A stretch of 64,000 bases of DNA. Source: Pelosinus baikalensis (lineage in GTDB: Bacteria; Bacillota; Negativicutes; DSM-13327). Below the pieces are notes generated by a model. The model was not told the origin of the DNA, did not search any database, and was given only the letters and a program-made list of their open reading frames with translations. Where the stretch lies: contig NZ_JAJHJB010000003.1 of the NCBI RefSeq assembly GCF_020819555.1, positions 62,001 to 126,000 on the forward strand. The letters are read 5' to 3'. Position 1 is the first letter of the stretch, and every line of letters begins with the position of its first letter. Positions 52,941-61,652 of the stretch are shown here, piece after piece. The position numbers were made by a program, and so were the translations under genes.

Positions 52941-54605
52941 TTGGTAAAAACACAACAAAAAATTCAAATTATCCCTTTAGGCGGATTGGGAGAAATTGGC
53001 AAGAACATGACTGTAGTTCGTTATGGAGACGATATTATTGTCATTGATGCTGGTCTAATGTTTCCGGAAGATGATATGCTCGGAATTGACTTAGTGATTC
53101 CAGATATATCGTATCTACTAGAAAATCGCGATTTAGTACGGGGGATAATACTTACTCATGGCCATGAAGATCATATTGGTGCATTACCATATGTTCTGAA
53201 GCAACTTAACGTACCTGTCTACGGTACAAGGCTAACATTGGGAATACTTGAAGGCAGATTAAAAGAAAATAATGTTCCATTAACTAATTTAATTTCTGTC
53301 AAAGCAGGTGACCAAATTGAAGTTGGACCTTTTAAAATTGGTTTTATTCGCATTAGTCACAGTATTGCAGATGCTGTAGCCCTTTCCATTAAAACTCCCG
53401 TTGGTACGATTGTACATACTGGAGATTTTAAATTTGACCAAACTCCAGTTGATGGTAAGGTTACGGATTTTCATAAATTGGCAGAATTGGGTGATCAGGG
53501 AGTACTCGTTATGCTTGCAGACAGTACGAATGCTGAGCACCCAGGATATACGATGAGTGAAAAATCAGTTGGCGTTACATTTGATGAGATGTTCTATAGT
53601 GCTAATGGACGAATCATCATTGCGAGTTTTTCTTCCAATGTACATCGCGTGCAACAAGCTATTGATACTGCCTGTAAATATAATCGTAAGGTAGCAGTCT
53701 TGGGGCGTAGTATGATTAATGTGGTTACGATTTCATCCGAATTAGGCTATCTTAATATTCCAGAAGGTGTACTCATTGATATTGATCAAATTAATAATTA
53801 TCCAGCATCAGGCGTGGTTATCATCACAACCGGCAGTCAAGGTGAACCTATGTCAGCATTAACTAGAATGGCAATGTCTGACCATCGTAAAGTTGATATC
53901 GTACCTGGTGACACCATTATTATTTCTGCCACGCCAATTCCGGGTAATGAAAAGTTAGTATCTCGTACTATTGACTATTTATTACGGCAGGGTGCAGAAG
54001 TGCTTTATGAGAGAACTTCTGGTATTCATGTTTCAGGACACGCTAGCCAGGAAGAATTAAAAATGATGCACAATTTAATTCGTCCTAAATTTTTCATTCC
54101 AGTACATGGTGAATATCGTCATTTAGTTAAGCATTCAAAGTTAGCCCAAGAGCTTGGCATGGCTAAAGATCATATTTTCATTGCTGAGAATGGGCAGGTA
54201 CTAGAGTTTACTTCTGAAAAAGGCAGTGTTACAGGAAAAGTATCTTCTGGCATTGTGTTAATTGATGGATTAGGTGTTGGCGATGTCGGCAATATTGTAC
54301 TACGAGATCGCCGACAGCTTTCCCAAGAGGGGATTTTGATTGTTGTTATTACAATGGACAAGCAAGGCGGCTGTGTTGTCGCAGGTCCCGATATTGTATC
54401 TCGTGGTTTTGTTTATGTGAGGGAATCCGAGCAATTAATGGATGAAGCTAAGAACAAAGTAAGACAAACACTGGATAAATGCGAATCGAACAATGTTACC
54501 GAATGGGCTATGATTAAATCAAGCGTTCGTGATACATTGGGTAAATATTTATATGAAAAAACACGTCGTCGTCCTATGATATTACCAATTATTATGGAAG
54601 TCTAA
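52941..54605 (+). CDS. rnjB: Ribonuclease J
   Basis: RNase J is a beta-CASP metallo-beta-lactamase ribonuclease with endo- and 5'-exonuclease activity in mRNA decay and rRNA maturation. The 554-aa protein opens IQIIPLGGLGEIGKNMTVV and carries the zinc site LTHGHEDHIGALPYVL near residue 72, VHTGDFKFDQTP, LLADSTNAEHPGYT-type text as MLADSTNAEHPGYT, and GHASQEELKMM. TTG 52941 follows GGAGGTG by nine bases. The position after dapA and before tepA matches Bacillus rnjB; which paralogue it is remains uncertain. Confidence 0.94.
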   Translation: MVKTQQKIQIIPLGGLGEIGKNMTVVRYGDDIIVIDAGLMFPEDDMLGIDLVIPDISYLLENRDLVRGIILTHGHEDHIGALPYVLKQLNVPVYGTRLTLGILEGRLKENNVPLTNLISVKAGDQIEVGPFKIGFIRISHSIADAVALSIKTPVGTIVHTGDFKFDQTPVDGKVTDFHKLAELGDQGVLVMLADSTNAEHPGYTMSEKSVGVTFDEMFYSANGRIIIASFSSNVHRVQQAIDTACKYNRKVAVLGRSMINVVTISSELGYLNIPEGVLIDIDQINNYPASGVVIITTGSQGEPMSALTRMAMSDHRKVDIVPGDTIIISATPIPGNEKLVSRTIDYLLRQGAEVLYERTSGIHVSGHASQEELKMMHNLIRPKFFIPVHGEYRHLVKHSKLAQELGMAKDHIFIAENGQVLEFTSEKGSVTGKVSSGIVLIDGLGVGDVGNIVLRDRRQLSQEGILIVVITMDKQGGCVVAGPDIVSRGFVYVRESEQLMDEAKNKVRQTLDKCESNNVTEWAMIKSSVRDTLGKYLYEKTRRRPMILPIIMEV

Positions 54606-54628
54606 AAATATAATTTGTTATTATCAAG

Positions 54629-54669
54629 AATGGTTTATGCTGATTTTACAATAGCATAAACCATTTTTT
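54629..54669 (+). terminator. Terminator after rnjB
   Basis: AATGGTTTATGCT (54629-54641) pairs with AGCATAAACCATT (54653-54665), followed by TTTTG. Confidence 0.85.
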
Positions 54670-54743
54670 GTGTAAAGCTGTATGAAAGTTTATACATAGC
54701 TAATACTATAAAGAATAAAAAGTACTATATTGGAGGTAATACA

Positions 54744-55517
54744 ATGTTAGAAAATGATAACCCAACTATAGAGCCACCTGGAATAAATCCGGAAAACCCT
54801 AAACCACCAATTGAGCACACAAAAAAAACGGTGACAGCTCGAAAAACTGACACCGTAGATAATATTCAAGAATTAGGTGCTACTGAAATTCCTACAGCTA
54901 AAACCAACATACATGTCATGACAATTATCGGACAAGTAGAAGGACATATGATATTACCACCACAAAACAAAACTACTAAATATGAACATATTATGCCCCA
55001 GCTAGTAGCCATTGAACAAAATTCTGATATTGAAGGCTTATTGCTGCTTTTAAATACAGTTGGTGGTGATGTAGAAGCAGGATTAGCAATCGCAGAAATG
55101 ATCGCTAGTATGTCCAAACCTTCTGTTTCTATCGTACTTGGTGGTGGGCATAGTATTGGTGTGCCGATTGCCGTATCTGCAACTTATTCTTATATTGTAG
55201 AAAGTGCTACTATGACAATTCATCCCATACGGCTTACAGGATTGGTTATCGGTGCCCCTAGTTCTTTTGATTATCTAGAAAAAATGCAAGATAGGGTTAA
55301 TAAGTTTGTTGTAGATCATTCTAATGTTTCTGAAAGAAAGTGGAAAGAGCTGCTATTTAAAACAGGGGAGCTATCTCGTGATATTGGAACATCCGTCATT
55401 GGTAGAGACGCTGTATCGTATGGTATCATCAACGAAATAGGAGGATTATCCCATGCACAAACAAAACTAAATGAATTAATTAAAATACAAAAAGAAACTA
55501 AGGGGTTGAAGCAATGA
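54744..55517 (+). CDS. tepA: ClpP-like protease TepA
   Basis: A 257-aa ClpP/crotonase-fold protein, called translocation-enhancing protein in Bacillus. The first 50 residues are polar (NPENPKPPIEHTKK). The domain shows VMTIIGQVEGHMILPP, GLLLLLNTVGGDVEAGLAIA, and the probable nucleophile serine in LGGGHSIGVPIAVSA, with MTIHPIRLTGLVIGAP after. It has no signal peptide. TTGGAGG precedes the ATG. ylzJ overlaps its stop as ATGA. Confidence 0.92.
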   Translation: MLENDNPTIEPPGINPENPKPPIEHTKKTVTARKTDTVDNIQELGATEIPTAKTNIHVMTIIGQVEGHMILPPQNKTTKYEHIMPQLVAIEQNSDIEGLLLLLNTVGGDVEAGLAIAEMIASMSKPSVSIVLGGGHSIGVPIAVSATYSYIVESATMTIHPIRLTGLVIGAPSSFDYLEKMQDRVNKFVVDHSNVSERKWKELLFKTGELSRDIGTSVIGRDAVSYGIINEIGGLSHAQTKLNELIKIQKETKGLKQ

Positions 55518-55741
55518 CTTTCTGGAGTATATTACCAGAAGAATTAGTTTTTAGTACAAATAACTTTCTAGATAGCCCACCTCTTTATGAAGAAATCCAA
55601 TGCAATAACATAAAGTTACTAGTCGAGAAAATAGGTCCTACTCAATGTAAGGTCAGCCGCTTATTAACAACAAACCCCCAAGATTACCTACATCCAGACA
55701 TACAACCAGGAAAGATTTTAACATATAAGCCCATTTTATAA
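55514..55741 (+). CDS. ylzJ: YlzJ-like protein
   Basis: A 75-aa protein beginning MTFWSILPEELVFSTNNFLD and ending with QDYLHPDIQPGKILTYKP. The opening and the P-G-L/I tail match the YlzJ-like family found next to tepA in many sporulating Firmicutes. The function is not known. Its start overlaps the tepA stop, so it is translated with it. Confidence 0.82.
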   Translation: MTFWSILPEELVFSTNNFLDSPPLYEEIQCNNIKLLVEKIGPTQCKVSRLLTTNPQDYLHPDIQPGKILTYKPIL

Positions 55742-55768
55742 AACTTTATATTTAAAATAACGTAGTAC

Positions 55769-55810
55769 AAAAGACCGCTACAAGATACCTTAACCTTGGC
55801 GGTCTTTTCT
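55769..55810 (+). terminator. Terminator after ylzJ
   Basis: AAAAGACCGC (55769-55778) pairs with GCGGTCTTTT (55799-55808), with an inner CAAG/CTTG stem. In Bacillus a spoIIIE-type gene follows ylzJ; none is present here. Confidence 0.8.
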
Positions 55811-56085
55811 GCTCTATATTCAATACAACAAAACGTACCTTATGCTGACATAAAAACACAAAATTCTATCATTTAATATCTAAAATTCTTTTTATTTTTG
55901 ACTATTTACGCAAAATAAAAAGAAACTTTGAAAAATACTCATATAAATGGTAAAATATATCTATTGTTAAGGTGGAGAAGTCTGGAACTGAGAATACTAA
56001 CATAAAAATTCTAAGTCTATAGCTAATTAAAACTAAAATTCTTAAATTTATTAACTACATAGAGAAGTAAAAGGAGGTATCTTGA
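55811..56085. other. Intergenic leader before the rodZ-like gene
   Basis: An A+T-rich stretch between the ylzJ terminator and the next gene. It holds one good promoter (55928-55956) and the AAAGGAGG ribosome site; I see no gene or structured RNA. Confidence 0.6.
55928..55956 (+). promoter_or_regulatory. Promoter of the rodZ-like gene
   Basis: TTGAAA (55928-55933) and TAAAAT (55951-55956), spacer 17, with an extended -10 TGG. Confidence 0.6.
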
Positions 56086-56826
56086 GTGCAAACAATTGGT
56101 GAAATTTTGCGTAGTGAGCGGGAAAAAAAAGGACTATCGGTTAAAGAAATTGAAATTGCCACCAGTATAAGGACTGTATATATAACAGCTATTGAGGAAG
56201 GTAATTATGATATTATACCAGGTGAAGTATACCTAAAAGGATTTATTCGTAATTATGCTAACTTTTTAGGTCTGGATGGTCAACAAATTGTTGATTTATA
56301 TCGTCAATCTCAAAATCCTACAACAGTAGCTGAAGAAATGAATAAAATGGATGCACCTCTAAAAGAAAAACCAATGAAAAAGCCGAATACAACTCATTCT
56401 AGTAAATGGTTGGCAATTGGTGCAGTGGCAATATGTGTAGCTGGTGGTGCATGGTGGCTTCAAAATAGTTCAAGTTCATCGCAAGAACCTAAGATAGACA
56501 AGCAGATGCAACAACCTTCTCCAATAATACCAAGCCAAGAAATAAAAGAGCAGGTAGCGATTCCTCCTACTCCAGCTTCAATAAAACCAGTAGTTATTAT
56601 TGCAAAATATACTGATCAGTGCTGGACATCAGTGACTGCTGATAATAAAATAATTTATGAGGGAACTCCACAAGCTGGTGAAGCGCTTACTTGGGAAGCA
56701 GAAAAAAATATTACAATAAAAGCTGGTAATGCTGGTGGAATTGATATAGTATATAATGGACAATCGTTGGGGAAGCTGGGAACAAAAGGTGAAGTACTTG
56801 TCAAAACATTTGCCGCCAATAGATAA
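56086..56826 (+). CDS. rodZ: RodZ-like (YmfM) helix-turn-helix membrane protein
   Basis: A 246-aa cell-shape protein of RodZ type. The N-terminal Xre-like HTH covers about 1-75 (TIGEILRSEREKKGLSVKEI, GEVYLKGFIRNYANFLGLDG). A single membrane helix near residue 106-124 (WLAIGAVAICVAGGAWWLQ), a polar linker, and a C-terminal beta domain of DUF4115 type (DQCWTSVTADNKIIYEGTPQ) follow. RodZ links MreB to the elongation machinery. The GTG start has AAAGGAGG. The position before rimO and cinA matches the ymfM-pgsA-cinA neighbourhood of Bacillus, although pgsA is absent. Confidence 0.87.
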   Translation: MQTIGEILRSEREKKGLSVKEIEIATSIRTVYITAIEEGNYDIIPGEVYLKGFIRNYANFLGLDGQQIVDLYRQSQNPTTVAEEMNKMDAPLKEKPMKKPNTTHSSKWLAIGAVAICVAGGAWWLQNSSSSSQEPKIDKQMQQPSPIIPSQEIKEQVAIPPTPASIKPVVIIAKYTDQCWTSVTADNKIIYEGTPQAGEALTWEAEKNITIKAGNAGGIDIVYNGQSLGKLGTKGEVLVKTFAANR

Positions 56827-56880
56827 ACGCATTTTACAACTATACTGAAGAAAAGACTAACGTTGTTGTTTAATTTGAAA

Positions 56881-56906
56881 GCTTGGCATGAGCCAAGTCT
56901 TTTCTT
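56881..56906 (+). terminator. Terminator after the rodZ-like gene
   Basis: CTTGGC / GCCAAG with loop ATGA, followed by TCTTTTCTTATTTT. Third copy of this stem in the window. Confidence 0.8.
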
Positions 56907-57017
56907 ATTTTACGTTATGCATTATTTTTTCCGTTTTGAAAATAATACAAGAATATTCTTCAATTATACATTCTTTCTCTAGAGTGTGTGATGATTATGC
57001 ATAGGGGAAATATAATT

Positions 57018-58937
57018 ATGAAAAATGACTTTTTACCAATTTCTAAAGAAGATATGATTAAACGAGGATGGGATCGACTAGATTTTTTATTTGTTAGCGG
57101 TGATGCTTATATAGATCACCCCAGTTTCGGACCTGCCATTCTTTGCCGTTTATTAGAAAAATATGGATATCGGGTGGGTATTATCTCTCAACCAGACTGG
57201 CGTTCAACATTAGATTTTAAAAAAATGGGAAAACCTCGTTTAGGCGTATTAGTATCCGCTGGAAATTTGGATTCGATGTTGAATAAATTTACTGCTGCCA
57301 AAAAATTTCGTAGTACAGATAATTATTCACCTGGTGGAAAAGCAGGTTGCCGTCCTGACAGGGCCACCATTGTTTATTGCAACCGAATTCGGGAAGTCTG
57401 GAAAGACATACCGATTATTATTGGAGGCATTGAAGCAAGTCTCAGGAGATTTGCTCATTATGATTACTGGTCAAATAGTATACGGCGCTCTATTTTAATT
57501 GATAGCAGAGCTGACATTTTAATATATGGTATGGGTGAAAAACAATTAAAAGAAATTGCTGAGCAATTACAACAAGGATTCAAGATCTCCGATATTCGTA
57601 ACGTACAGGGTACTTGTTATAAGACTGATTCCATTGAACATTTATGGAATTATATTGAAACTCCTGGCTACGATGATGTAAATACAAACAAACAAGCCTT
57701 TAGCCAGGCATTCAAAATTCAATACCAAGAGCAGGATGCTATCCGCGGTAAAACGATTGTACAGAATCATGGTGAATTTTCTATCGTACAAAATGCGCCT
57801 GCTTTGCCGCTAACTACAGAAGAGATGGATGAGATCTATGATCTTCCTTATCAACGCACCTATCATCCAATTTACGAAAAATCTGGTGGAGTGCCAGCAA
57901 TTCAAGAAGTAAAATTTAGTTTGGTCAGCCATCGTGGCTGTTTTGGCGGGTGTTCATTTTGTGCAATTGTTTCTCATCAAGGACGTATTATTCAAAGCAG
58001 GAGTCACGAATCTATTTTAAATGAAGCTAAGATAATCATTGCTATGCCTGATTTTAAAGGTTATATTCACGATATCGGTGGTCCTACTGCTAACTTTCGC
58101 ATACAATCCTGTCAAAAACAATCTGAGCGCGGTACTTGTAAAGCGAAGCAATGCTTAGCTCCAACCCCTTGCAAAGAATTAATGACGAACCATACTGATT
58201 ACTTAACATTATTACGCACATTACGAGCTTTGCCAGGTGTAAAAAAAGTTTTTATTCGTTCTGGACTACGTTACGATTATTTAATGGCAGATCCGAGCAA
58301 CGAAGAATTTTTACGTGAACTATGTGAGCATCATATTAGTGGTCAACTTAAAGTAGCACCAGAGCACATTTCGCCTAAAGTTACTAATTTAATGGGAAAA
58401 TCAGGAAAAGATGTTTATTTAAAATTCATGCAGGCTTATAAGCGTGTAAATGAAAGAATAGGAAAAGAACAATACCTAGTTCCTTACTTTATGTCTAGCC
58501 ATCCTGGATCTGGGCTTAAAGAAGCGATTGAATTAGCAGAGTTCATCCGCGATCTGAATTATCGACCAGAACAAGTACAAGATTTTATTCCAACTCCAGG
58601 CAGCTTATCTACTTGTATTTACTATACCGGTATCAACCCATTTACAAATGAAAAAGTGTATGTAGCTAAAGATATACATGAAAAGAAAATGCAACGAGGG
58701 TTAATGCAATACCGTGATCCTAAAAATTATTATTTAGTATACGAAGCACTGACGAAGGCTAATCGTCAGGATCTTATTGGCTATGGACCGAAGTGCCTCA
58801 TTCGTCCACCACACAATGCAAATCATAAACAACATAGTACTACCACAAGTAAAAATAATAGTAGTAGAAACATACACAAAAAAACCACTACACAGCTTAA
58901 GAATAACGCTAAGAAACATTCTAGGAGTCGCTCGTAA
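57018..58937 (+). CDS. YgiQ-family radical SAM protein
   Basis: A 639-aa protein of the YgiQ family. It has a large N-terminal domain (FGPAILCRLLEKYGYRVGII, PIIIGGIEASLRRFAHYDYW), and the radical SAM cluster motif CxxxCxxC in RGCFGGCSFCAIVSHQGR near residue 308. A C-terminal part follows (LKVAPEHISPKVTNLMGKSG, DFIPTPGSLSTCIYYTGI), then a basic asparagine/lysine-rich tail. The reaction is not established for the family. ATG 57018 follows AGGGGA by nine bases; earlier in-frame ATGs at 56988 and 56997 lack a site. Confidence 0.9.
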   Translation: MKNDFLPISKEDMIKRGWDRLDFLFVSGDAYIDHPSFGPAILCRLLEKYGYRVGIISQPDWRSTLDFKKMGKPRLGVLVSAGNLDSMLNKFTAAKKFRSTDNYSPGGKAGCRPDRATIVYCNRIREVWKDIPIIIGGIEASLRRFAHYDYWSNSIRRSILIDSRADILIYGMGEKQLKEIAEQLQQGFKISDIRNVQGTCYKTDSIEHLWNYIETPGYDDVNTNKQAFSQAFKIQYQEQDAIRGKTIVQNHGEFSIVQNAPALPLTTEEMDEIYDLPYQRTYHPIYEKSGGVPAIQEVKFSLVSHRGCFGGCSFCAIVSHQGRIIQSRSHESILNEAKIIIAMPDFKGYIHDIGGPTANFRIQSCQKQSERGTCKAKQCLAPTPCKELMTNHTDYLTLLRTLRALPGVKKVFIRSGLRYDYLMADPSNEEFLRELCEHHISGQLKVAPEHISPKVTNLMGKSGKDVYLKFMQAYKRVNERIGKEQYLVPYFMSSHPGSGLKEAIELAEFIRDLNYRPEQVQDFIPTPGSLSTCIYYTGINPFTNEKVYVAKDIHEKKMQRGLMQYRDPKNYYLVYEALTKANRQDLIGYGPKCLIRPPHNANHKQHSTTTSKNNSSRNIHKKTTTQLKNNAKKHSRSRS

Positions 58938-58941
58938 TGCG

Positions 58942-58985
58942 AGTAGAGGCAACTATAATTTGTTATAGCTGCTTCTACTTTTCTT
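58942..58985 (+). terminator. Terminator after the radical SAM gene
   Basis: AGTAGAGGCAACTATAA pairs with TTATAGCTGCTTCTACT with a small internal bulge, followed by TTTCTTTC. Confidence 0.75.
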
Positions 58986-59102
58986 TCATTCATCCCTGCT
59001 CACATAAGTCCATTATTTTCAGATAATACTAAGACAGAAGAAATGTAAACGACTTAAAATAGCATTACAATATGTTTTGTTTACACTTTATAGAAATTTG
59101 AC

Positions 59103-59131
59103 TTGCATACCGAACCAATAAGAGGTATAGT
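59103..59131 (+). promoter_or_regulatory. Putative promoter of the solute-binding protein gene
   Basis: TTGCAT (59103-59108) and TATAGT (59126-59131), spacer 17, 32 bases before the ATG. Confidence 0.5.
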
Positions 59132-59163
59132 ATTATTGGTCTAATTTGTACTGGAGGTAGAAT

Positions 59164-60201
59164 ATGCGTCGTTATCTGCCAATTTTATTAATCTCCTTCT
59201 TTGTACTAGTTACTATAGTCACTGGGAGTACATCCCTCCAAGGTTATGCTGATGAACAAAACCCTGAGAATAATATTAAAAGTATTAATGTTTATACTAC
59301 GTTGCCAATAGAGCAATTATCAATATTAGCTCAGGAATATGAAAAAACGCAAAAAGTACGTGTAAACCTTGTGCCTCTTTCAGAAGCAAATTTACTAACA
59401 AAGATTAGAGTAGAAATGGCTGCGCCTAATGCTGACATTATAATTGCCAACAGTGCACTTTTAGAACAGATCCAAAAAATAAATGTACTAAAACCATATG
59501 CTTCTGAACAAACAGATATTATACCAGAACGATTTAAGGAAGAAAACGGTTATTGGACAGGTATCTGGTATGATCCTATGGTTTTTGCAGCGAATCGTGA
59601 TTTCTTAAATACCCTTCCTAAAGTACCGAGTAAGTGGAGTGATCTCACTCAAGATAGTAAATATCGTATTGGTATAACTGATTTCTTAGCAGCAGAAGCT
59701 TCTGCTAATTTATTTTATACTTTAGTATCTGCAACTGGAGAGTCTGAAGCATTTTCTTATCTAAAAAAGCTTCATCCCCAAATTGTTCAATATGCTAAAT
59801 TTCTATCTACCCCTGTACGCATGGCTGGAATGGGTGAGGTAGATATTGCCATTGCGACTCAGAGCGAAACAATACGTTATATGAATGACAAATTTCCTAT
59901 AACATTATTATATCCGGAAGATGGTACCTCTTTTATATTAACTGGATCTGCATTAGTTACAGGCGCAAAAAATGAAACAGAAGCTAAGCAATTTATGGAT
60001 TGGTTGCTACAAGATGCTGCCCACAGTATTTTGTATACAAGCAGTTTTTATTTGATTCCTACAAATCCAGAAACACTCATTTATAAATATTACGACACAA
60101 AACACATTAGGCTTTTGGATAAAAAAGAAACCTTTTCAATTGAACAAAAAAGTCAACTACTTGATAAATGGGTAACTACAGTGCGGCTCGCTCCAAAATA
60201 A
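59164..60201 (+). CDS. Secreted extracellular solute-binding protein, orphan
   Basis: A 345-aa type II periplasmic binding protein. A signal peptide (YLPILLISFFVLVTIVTG) ends near QGYADE with no lipobox cysteine, so the mature protein would be free, as expected in a periplasm. The family text includes INVYTTLPIEQLSILAQEYE, VEMAAPNADIIIANSALL, WTGIWYDPMVFAANRDFL and KWSDLTQD. It resembles iron(III)/2-aminoethylphosphonate-type binding proteins. No permease or ATPase gene is near, so the ligand cannot be inferred from context. rimO follows 31 bases later. Confidence 0.85.
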   Translation: MRRYLPILLISFFVLVTIVTGSTSLQGYADEQNPENNIKSINVYTTLPIEQLSILAQEYEKTQKVRVNLVPLSEANLLTKIRVEMAAPNADIIIANSALLEQIQKINVLKPYASEQTDIIPERFKEENGYWTGIWYDPMVFAANRDFLNTLPKVPSKWSDLTQDSKYRIGITDFLAAEASANLFYTLVSATGESEAFSYLKKLHPQIVQYAKFLSTPVRMAGMGEVDIAIATQSETIRYMNDKFPITLLYPEDGTSFILTGSALVTGAKNETEAKQFMDWLLQDAAHSILYTSSFYLIPTNPETLIYKYYDTKHIRLLDKKETFSIEQKSQLLDKWVTTVRLAPK

Positions 60202-60232
60202 AAATCTTATCTATAATCTAGGAGGAACATTC

Positions 60233-61567
60233 ATGTTAAAAGCCGGGTTTATAAGCCTGGGATGTGCTAAAAATCTGGTAGACACAGAAGTTATGCTAGG
60301 ACTATTAGCCACCAATGATATTAAAATAACTGATAATCCCCATGAAGCTGATATTCTTATCATCAATACATGTAGTTTTATCGATTCAGCAAAAGAAGAA
60401 TCGATATCCACTATTCTTCAAATGGCTGATTATAAAAAACATGGTAATTGTAAATGTTTAATTGTGGCTGGATGCCTTGGTCAGCGCTATCAACAAGAGT
60501 TGCTAGATGAACTGCCAGAGGTTGATGCCATTGTTGGAACAGGAGCTTGGCATCGCATTATTGAAGCTATCAATGATATTCTTGTTGATCATAAACGTGT
60601 ATTATTGGTAGGAGAAACAGATACACTTTATGATGAAACCATGCCACGCATAAGCACAACACCATTCTATAGCGCTTATGTTAAGATTGCTGAAGGATGT
60701 AGTAACTGTTGTTCTTACTGTGTTATTCCTAAGGTAAGAGGTTCTTTCCGCAGCAGAACAATGGAATCAATTATAGCTGAAGTGAAAAACCTTGTAGCTA
60801 CTGGTGTTAAAGAAATCAATTTGATTGCACAAGATACAACTAGCTATGGGCGTGATTTATATGAATCACCCAAATTGACTGATCTTTTAAAAGAGTTAGT
60901 TAAAATTGATGGACTTATGTGGGTACGATTATTATATTGCTATCCTAAATATTTTTCAAATGAACTAATTGAGTTAATCGCCACTGAATCAAAAATTTGC
61001 AAATACATTGACTTGCCTTTACAGCATGCTAATGATGATATTTTAAAAGCAATGTTGCGGCAAGATGGTCGTAAAGATATAGAAAATCTTTTAACCACTT
61101 TACGTGCAAGGATTCCTGGTATTACGATTCGCACATCTTTTATTGTAGGTTTTCCAGGTGAAACAGAAGAACATTTCGAAGATTTGAAACAATTTATAAT
61201 GGAACAGAAATTTGATAGAGTAGGAGTCTTCACCTATTCACAAGAAGACGATACCATTGCAGCAAATCTTCCTCAACAGCTCTCTGATGAGATTAAGCAA
61301 GAGCGTTATCATAGCCTTATGACATTGCAATGTCAAATATCTGAACAGCTTAATCAGGAATTAGAAGGTACAGTTTTGGATGTATTAATCGAACAAGTTA
61401 ATACCAACGAGTCAGAGATTGTTGTCTCTGGGCGCTCCTATCGTGAAGCACCTGATGTAGATGGACAAATTTATGTTGAAAAAGCAATGGAATGTAAACC
61501 AGGAGATGTCATTAAAGCAAGAATTGTTCAAGGATTTACCTATGATGTTGTTGCAGAAAAATTATAA
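60233..61567 (+). CDS. rimO: Ribosomal protein S12 methylthiotransferase RimO
   Basis: RimO adds a methylthio group to an aspartate of S12. The 444-aa protein has the N-terminal UPF0004 domain with three cluster cysteines (SLGCAKNLVDTEVMLG, INTCSFIDSAKEES, VAGCLGQRYQQ). The radical SAM motif is in EGCSNCCSYCVIPKVRGSF near residue 155, and a TRAM domain at the end. AGGAGG precedes the ATG. The related MiaB is the main alternative; the spacing and EGCSNCCSYC text favour RimO. Confidence 0.94.
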   Translation: MLKAGFISLGCAKNLVDTEVMLGLLATNDIKITDNPHEADILIINTCSFIDSAKEESISTILQMADYKKHGNCKCLIVAGCLGQRYQQELLDELPEVDAIVGTGAWHRIIEAINDILVDHKRVLLVGETDTLYDETMPRISTTPFYSAYVKIAEGCSNCCSYCVIPKVRGSFRSRTMESIIAEVKNLVATGVKEINLIAQDTTSYGRDLYESPKLTDLLKELVKIDGLMWVRLLYCYPKYFSNELIELIATESKICKYIDLPLQHANDDILKAMLRQDGRKDIENLLTTLRARIPGITIRTSFIVGFPGETEEHFEDLKQFIMEQKFDRVGVFTYSQEDDTIAANLPQQLSDEIKQERYHSLMTLQCQISEQLNQELEGTVLDVLIEQVNTNESEIVVSGRSYREAPDVDGQIYVEKAMECKPGDVIKARIVQGFTYDVVAEKL

Positions 61568-61652
61568 AGATGCCTGCTAAAGAATAATAATTTAGAAATA
61601 TTTGTTTAAAATAATTACTATACACTATTCAATGTCTAGGGAGTGATTTTGT

